From: CAZEMR01 sp964513465
GTDB lineage: Bacteria; Bacteroidota; Ignavibacteria; Kapaibacteriales; UBA2268
Direction: 5' to 3'
NCBI GenBank assembly: GCA_964513465.1
Contig: CAZEMR010000032.1
Coordinates: 1 to 33,712 of the forward strand
DNA: 33,712 nt
This document shows, piece after piece, positions 31,701-33,712 of this stretch. Position numbers and translations under genes: made by a program. Each line of letters opens with the position of its first letter. The stretch's first letter is position 1. The notes beneath the pieces are model-generated. The model saw nothing but the letters and a program-made list of their open reading frames with translations. It had not been told where the DNA came from and searched no databases.

Positions 31701-33048
31701 CGCCGAGGTCATCGCTTGCTGTGCGACCGGCTATATAAATATTGCCTGAGTCGTCCAGCCCGACTCCGCGCGCCACATCGACCGATGATCCGCCGAAGTA
31801 TGTAGCCCACTGCCGCATTCCCAGCGGTGTGAAGAATGCAAGGAAAGCATCCTTAGCGCCGCCGAATGTGGTCTGGTTGGTAGTTACGTCCAGATCATCG
31901 CTCGAGGTCTCGCCGGTAATCATTGCGTAATTACTCGGGGTCAGGTCTATTCCATAGGCGATATCCTCGCCGGATGCGCCGTAATAAGTGCCCCAGATGA
32001 AATTGCCGCTGCCGTCGAACCGAACAAGGAATGCGTCGCGACCATCTGCGCGGCTCTGCTGACCAACGGTTACGCGCAGGTTATCGCTCTGGGTTTCGCC
32101 GGTCAGCCACACATGGCCTCCGGCGTTTACGGCCAGCCCCCGGCCGATGTCATCGCCCGAGCCCCCGTAAAATGTACTCCAGGCCGGAGTTCCGTCGGAA
32201 TTGAGCTTGACAAGGAATGCATCGCGACCTCCGCTGACTGAGGTCTGGTTGACCGTGGCGGTCAGATCCGTGCTGGCGGTTTCGCCGGTCATATATATAT
32301 ATCCGTCTTCGTCGGTTATGATGTTGTGGCAAAGGTCATCGTCCGAGCCCCCGTAATAGGTGGCCCAATCGAGTACGACCGGATCGATTATTATCGTCTG
32401 CTCCCGGTCGTAATCGCCAAGCTTGTATGAAATTATGTCGCCATCGATCACATATTCCGATTCGATCTCCTCGCCAATTTTGCCACTGTAATACGTATAT
32501 GGCTTCATCTTGGTGATGTCGCCGAACGAATTGCGCACGGTCATCGAGCCGTCTTCGTTGATATCGACCCCCTCGGCATTCGAAAAGCGATAGCGAATCT
32601 GCGAGGGATCATCGCCGGCATATACCGCAAAGTCGTATTCGAGCCGGCCATCCTGGTTGGTATAAACCGCCAGATTGACGCCTTTATAAACTCCCAGAAG
32701 CATAACTCCGCCGGAAACGGGAACTTTTTCGAAAGCTTCGCCGTTTTTGTAATAATTATGGTGCGCACCGGTCGGATTGGGCAGCAAGAATTTTATTTCT
32801 TCGCGGCTGCCGATAAGCTCCATATCCACCCGGCGATACATCCCTTCGGCGTCGCGAAATACGAAGCTGAGGCCGTCGCGGCGGACGAATACCTTCTCGC
32901 CCGGACGCTGGCCGACTGCGATCACATCCGGATCGGCGAACTGGCCGACGTTTTCGACAAATTCGAAATCATTATTCTGCGAATCATCCTTTGCGGATAA
33001 TGCCCCGCATACAAGCAATAGTGACAAAAGCAGTAGCAATTTTTTCAT
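28789..33048 (-). CDS. giant secreted SBBP-propeller/PKD-like protein with T9SS sorting domain
   Basis: 1419 residues. Signal peptide 1-19; N-terminal domain (about 28-225, starting FVENVGQF, the type usually found in front of SBBP repeats); seven repeats of about 62 residues each beginning W-x-T-Y-Y-G-G (from 228, 290, 352, 414, 476, 539 and 600); an Ig-like domain (about 670-760); six PKD-like modules of about 85 residues with paired cysteines (about 770-1250); a further Ig-like domain (QWYFEGEPLPGATADRI); and a T9SS type A sorting domain (from about 1338, IFEVFPNPAGDRVN). It should be exported by T9SS and sit on the cell surface, possibly as adhesin or carbohydrate-binding scaffold; no catalytic motif is seen. 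Monocistronic. Confidence 0.93.
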   Translation of the reverse strand: MKKLLLLLSLLLVCGALSAKDDSQNNDFEFVENVGQFADPDVIAVGQRPGEKVFVRRDGLSFVFRDAEGMYRRVDMELIGSREEIKFLLPNPTGAHHNYYKNGEAFEKVPVSGGVMLLGVYKGVNLAVYTNQDGRLEYDFAVYAGDDPSQIRYRFSNAEGVDINEDGSMTVRNSFGDITKMKPYTYYSGKIGEEIESEYVIDGDIISYKLGDYDREQTIIIDPVVLDWATYYGGSDDDLCHNIITDEDGYIYMTGETASTDLTATVNQTSVSGGRDAFLVKLNSDGTPAWSTFYGGSGDDIGRGLAVNAGGHVWLTGETQSDNLRVTVGQQSRADGRDAFLVRFDGSGNFIWGTYYGASGEDIAYGIDLTPSNYAMITGETSSDDLDVTTNQTTFGGAKDAFLAFFTPLGMRQWATYFGGSSVDVARGVGLDDSGNIYIAGRTASDDLGATVNQRNIAGDYDAFVAQFSATGATQWSTYFGGSEFDEAAALSAEGNMVVIAGRTMSDDIYTSVGQTERGSAEYSDALIAKFNSNGATVWSTLLGGLFTDYATGVIMTSGGAIYVTGHTESTDFPRNAFRTNSESDEGFVAKLSDIGRYQWGSYIGGGSDDDIAASVAVAADGDVLVAGYTNSNDIPANVNQTTIGGEIDVMLFRLKLQTGQYFTIKPPVGNPFCAGDDVVVEFETHQDFNAGNIFRLQLSDRNGSFQGATTLGSLNSTQGGTIIGTIPADAEPGDQYRMRLLTTDPIVADSNNGADLQIGAIPTGDFNGQFNGLCAGEEITYTSSGIDPADEILWTVEGGFIQGDPTSGQIVVVWEPAAAHSIELKVTNIYTGCVNLVQRNIGLRPSPAGFDNVPENVCAHSTSTFSVIKQDNVSQAWTVLGGYVTNSNSAAEVEVYWLEQGSGTITCLRKDSVSGCRRELIKIVEIDSLPPVEILEEPGNPICAGNSVTLSTEFDPDKYIIRWAAPTGEVVGPDNMDNVEVYFEEGGSHTITLYKTSLETGCTGSDFFTQVVGGLPPAEVAEDVGAVCAYSETVFHAISISQQRNFKWTVEGGEIVDFDNADRVIIQWSEPGQGRLKLVETMVATGCKDSTVYEISILEAPIAEITGGKFDVCKNSSTTYSTNAETGVLINWSVDQGTIVGRADQPVVEVLWDGSVRGEISLHKIVESGDCADSVGSRVNIKSPPDVTLSLPEEICENSNPFQMNGSPSGGRFSGPGVVGSGIFDPAAAGPGEHEIEYKYTDTRGCTGSATDIIMVLDAPDKPEITREGDLLVSSAEFNNQWYFEGEPLPGATADRIAPKQDGIYQVIVTADNGCEAVSDEYNFTLGVIEIDAAGDIFEVFPNPAGDRVNIRINRTFAAGLDICLTDLTGRTMDCIKRSAAAEGETLALSTSGAGSGVYLLRIMSGADVYFMKIIIAK
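29299..30741 (-). repeat. six PKD-like modules, period about 85 codons
   Basis: Module starts are marked by Cys at residues 774, 858, 943, 1028, 1113 and 1196 (motif C-A-x-S or similar) and ends by Cys at 833, 916, 1002, 1087, 1171 and 1246 (motif G-C). A W-x-V-x-G-G segment occurs in most. Sequence identity is moderate, so these are old repeats and not a recent tandem expansion. Confidence 0.8.
31069..32367 (-). repeat. seven SBBP repeats, period about 62 codons
   Basis: The units share W-x-T-Y-Y-G-G, a D-D-I-A/G segment, I-Y-x-T-G-x-T-x-S-x-D and D-A-F-L-V. Spacings between unit starts are 62, 62, 62, 62, 63 and 61 residues. Seven units would close a seven-bladed propeller. Confidence 0.85.
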
Positions 33049-33123
33049 AACAAATCCAATTTTTTTATTGCCAAATCAAAATTTATTTATATTATTTTTT
33101 CAATTTTTCTAAATTATATTATT

Positions 33124-33152
33124 CAAATTAATATACAAGCAAAATTTTCAAA
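33124..33152 (-). promoter_or_regulatory. candidate promoter of the propeller gene
   Basis: On the minus strand TTTG (33149-33152) and TAATTTG (33124-33130) are 18 bases apart, a near-match to the Bacteroidetes consensus, about 75 bases before the ATG at 33048. The region is very AT-rich, so chance matches are likely. Confidence 0.3.
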
Positions 33153-33164
33153 GAAATAATATCA

Positions 33165-33623
33165 ATGGAAAACAAAATCGAAATATATACCGCAACGGAT
33201 AATACCACAGAAATCCGCGTGAGATTAGACGATGACACCGTATGGCTGACTAAAAACCAAATGGCTTATCTTTTCAACCGGGACAGAAGCGTGATAAGCA
33301 GGCATATCAGCAACATTTTCAAAGAAAAGGAATTGAATATGAAAGAGGTATGTGCATATTTTGCACACACCACTAAACACGGGGCCATCATCGGCAAAGA
33401 ACAAACCCAAAGGGTCGAATACTATAACCTCGATGTGATAATATCCGTCGGTTATCGGGTTAAATCATGGCAAGGTACGAAATTCCGCCAGTGGGCAACA
33501 CGCCGCCTTAAGGATTATCTGGTCGAGGGATATGCCATCAACGAAAAGCGCCTGGCCCAAAAGCATCAGCAGGTGGAATATCTGGATGAGCAAATGGAAA
33601 TTGCATTCTCTGCGCAAGGATGA
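33165..33623 (+). pseudogene. RhuM-family protein, truncated to the N-terminal half
   Basis: 152 residues. EIRVRLDDDTVWLTKNQMAYLF, RDRSVISRHISNIFKE, YYNLDVIISVGYRVKS, FRQWATRRLKDYLVEGYAINEKRL are typical of RhuM (virulence RhuM, KilA-N/Fic-like neighbours). Full members are roughly twice as long. Here the frame diverges after EQMEIAFSAQG and stops. The +1 frame from 33595 stays open to TAA at 33655 and reads like coding sequence (LHSLRKDEFIMDDGGFID), suggesting a frameshift or deletion junction. RhuM genes often sit in mobile or defence islands; function unproven. Composition is more AT-rich than its neighbours, which fits transfer. It could still be a short working protein with the DNA-binding part only. 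Confidence 0.7.
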
Positions 33624-33712
33624 ATTTATAATGGATGACGGCGGTTTTATAGATTAAGATTTAACTTCCGTATAATCAATCGACAACGGCCAGGGCGGCG
33701 GCGAAAGCGGCC
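33624..33712. other. window end after the RhuM remnant
   Basis: The out-of-frame RhuM-like tail ends at 33657. The last 37 bases are GC-rich, and on the minus strand they can be read as the end of a gene (AAFAAALAVVD then TGA at 33676-33678), which would be convergent with the RhuM remnant. This is too short to claim as a gene. Confidence 0.25.

Noticed and set aside
32286..32303. ATATAT runs in coding and non-coding DNA
   Set aside because: In genes they encode Ile-Tyr pairs (e.g. GYIYMTG, GIYILR) through ATA and TAT codons; they are codon use and not microsatellite or regulatory repeats.

Overview
The window looks like chromosomal DNA from a Bacteroidota-type (FCB group) bacterium, possibly an Ignavibacteria/Kapabacteria-like lineage. 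Three large secreted proteins end in type IX secretion (T9SS) C-terminal sorting domains: the CocE-like hydrolase, the S8 peptidase and the 1419-residue propeller protein. Envelope proteins are mainly outer-membrane barrels. The promoter in front of prfB matches the Bacteroidetes pattern TTTG-N20-TAnnTTTG. Several genes nevertheless have clear GGAGG-type ribosome binding sites and prfB keeps its SD-dependent +1 frameshift, which fits an early-branching relative better than a typical Bacteroidia genome. The lineage is an inference; there is no rRNA in the window.

Layout. 1-6166 (mostly minus): a short gene end on plus, a possible 38-residue membrane peptide, a flavocytochrome ferric-reductase-like protein, then an ECF sigma factor, an anti-sigma-like membrane protein that continues into a barrel-like domain, a second barrel protein and a secreted CocE/NonD hydrolase. 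6264-9692 (minus): clpC, a good terminator, a 61-residue unknown gene with a perfect SD, and a Cys-rich DUF3795 protein. 9693-10085 is the one long intergenic region (clpC/prfB divergent promoters). 10086-14501 (plus): prfB, an unknown lipoprotein, a terminator, manC and hutI. 14498-23088 (minus): a TPR/SpoIIE-type phosphatase, then, reading in transcription order, dnaX, bcp, tatD with an in-frame downstream barrel protein, an Nramp-like transporter and an RND-type periplasmic adaptor, with gaps of 1-32 bases. 23222-26080 (plus): S8 peptidase. 26077-33048 (minus): the propeller/PKD-like protein, a TrkA-type RCK protein, and a PD40-repeat protein overlapping it by four bases. 33165-end (plus): a RhuM-like gene cut short at about half length.

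Most notable observations. First, tatD has no stop codon at its normal end: its C-terminal helix (MTTKTAKKFFNL) is at the same time a textbook signal-peptide start for a 246-residue barrel protein, with an SD-like GAGG 8 bases before the internal ATG. This is either a nested in-frame gene or a fusion. Second, an anti-sigma protein, translationally coupled to its sigma factor, carries a roughly 158-residue barrel-like C-terminus after a single membrane segment and a 118-residue linker, so one chain could connect the cytoplasm with the outer membrane. Third, the Nramp homologue has GGSH in place of the metal-binding DPGN. Smaller points: two convergent gene pairs end on a shared TTAA, and a plus-strand terminator is embedded in the coding end of the opposing gene.

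No tRNA, rRNA, CRISPR array, insertion sequence or replication origin was recognised.
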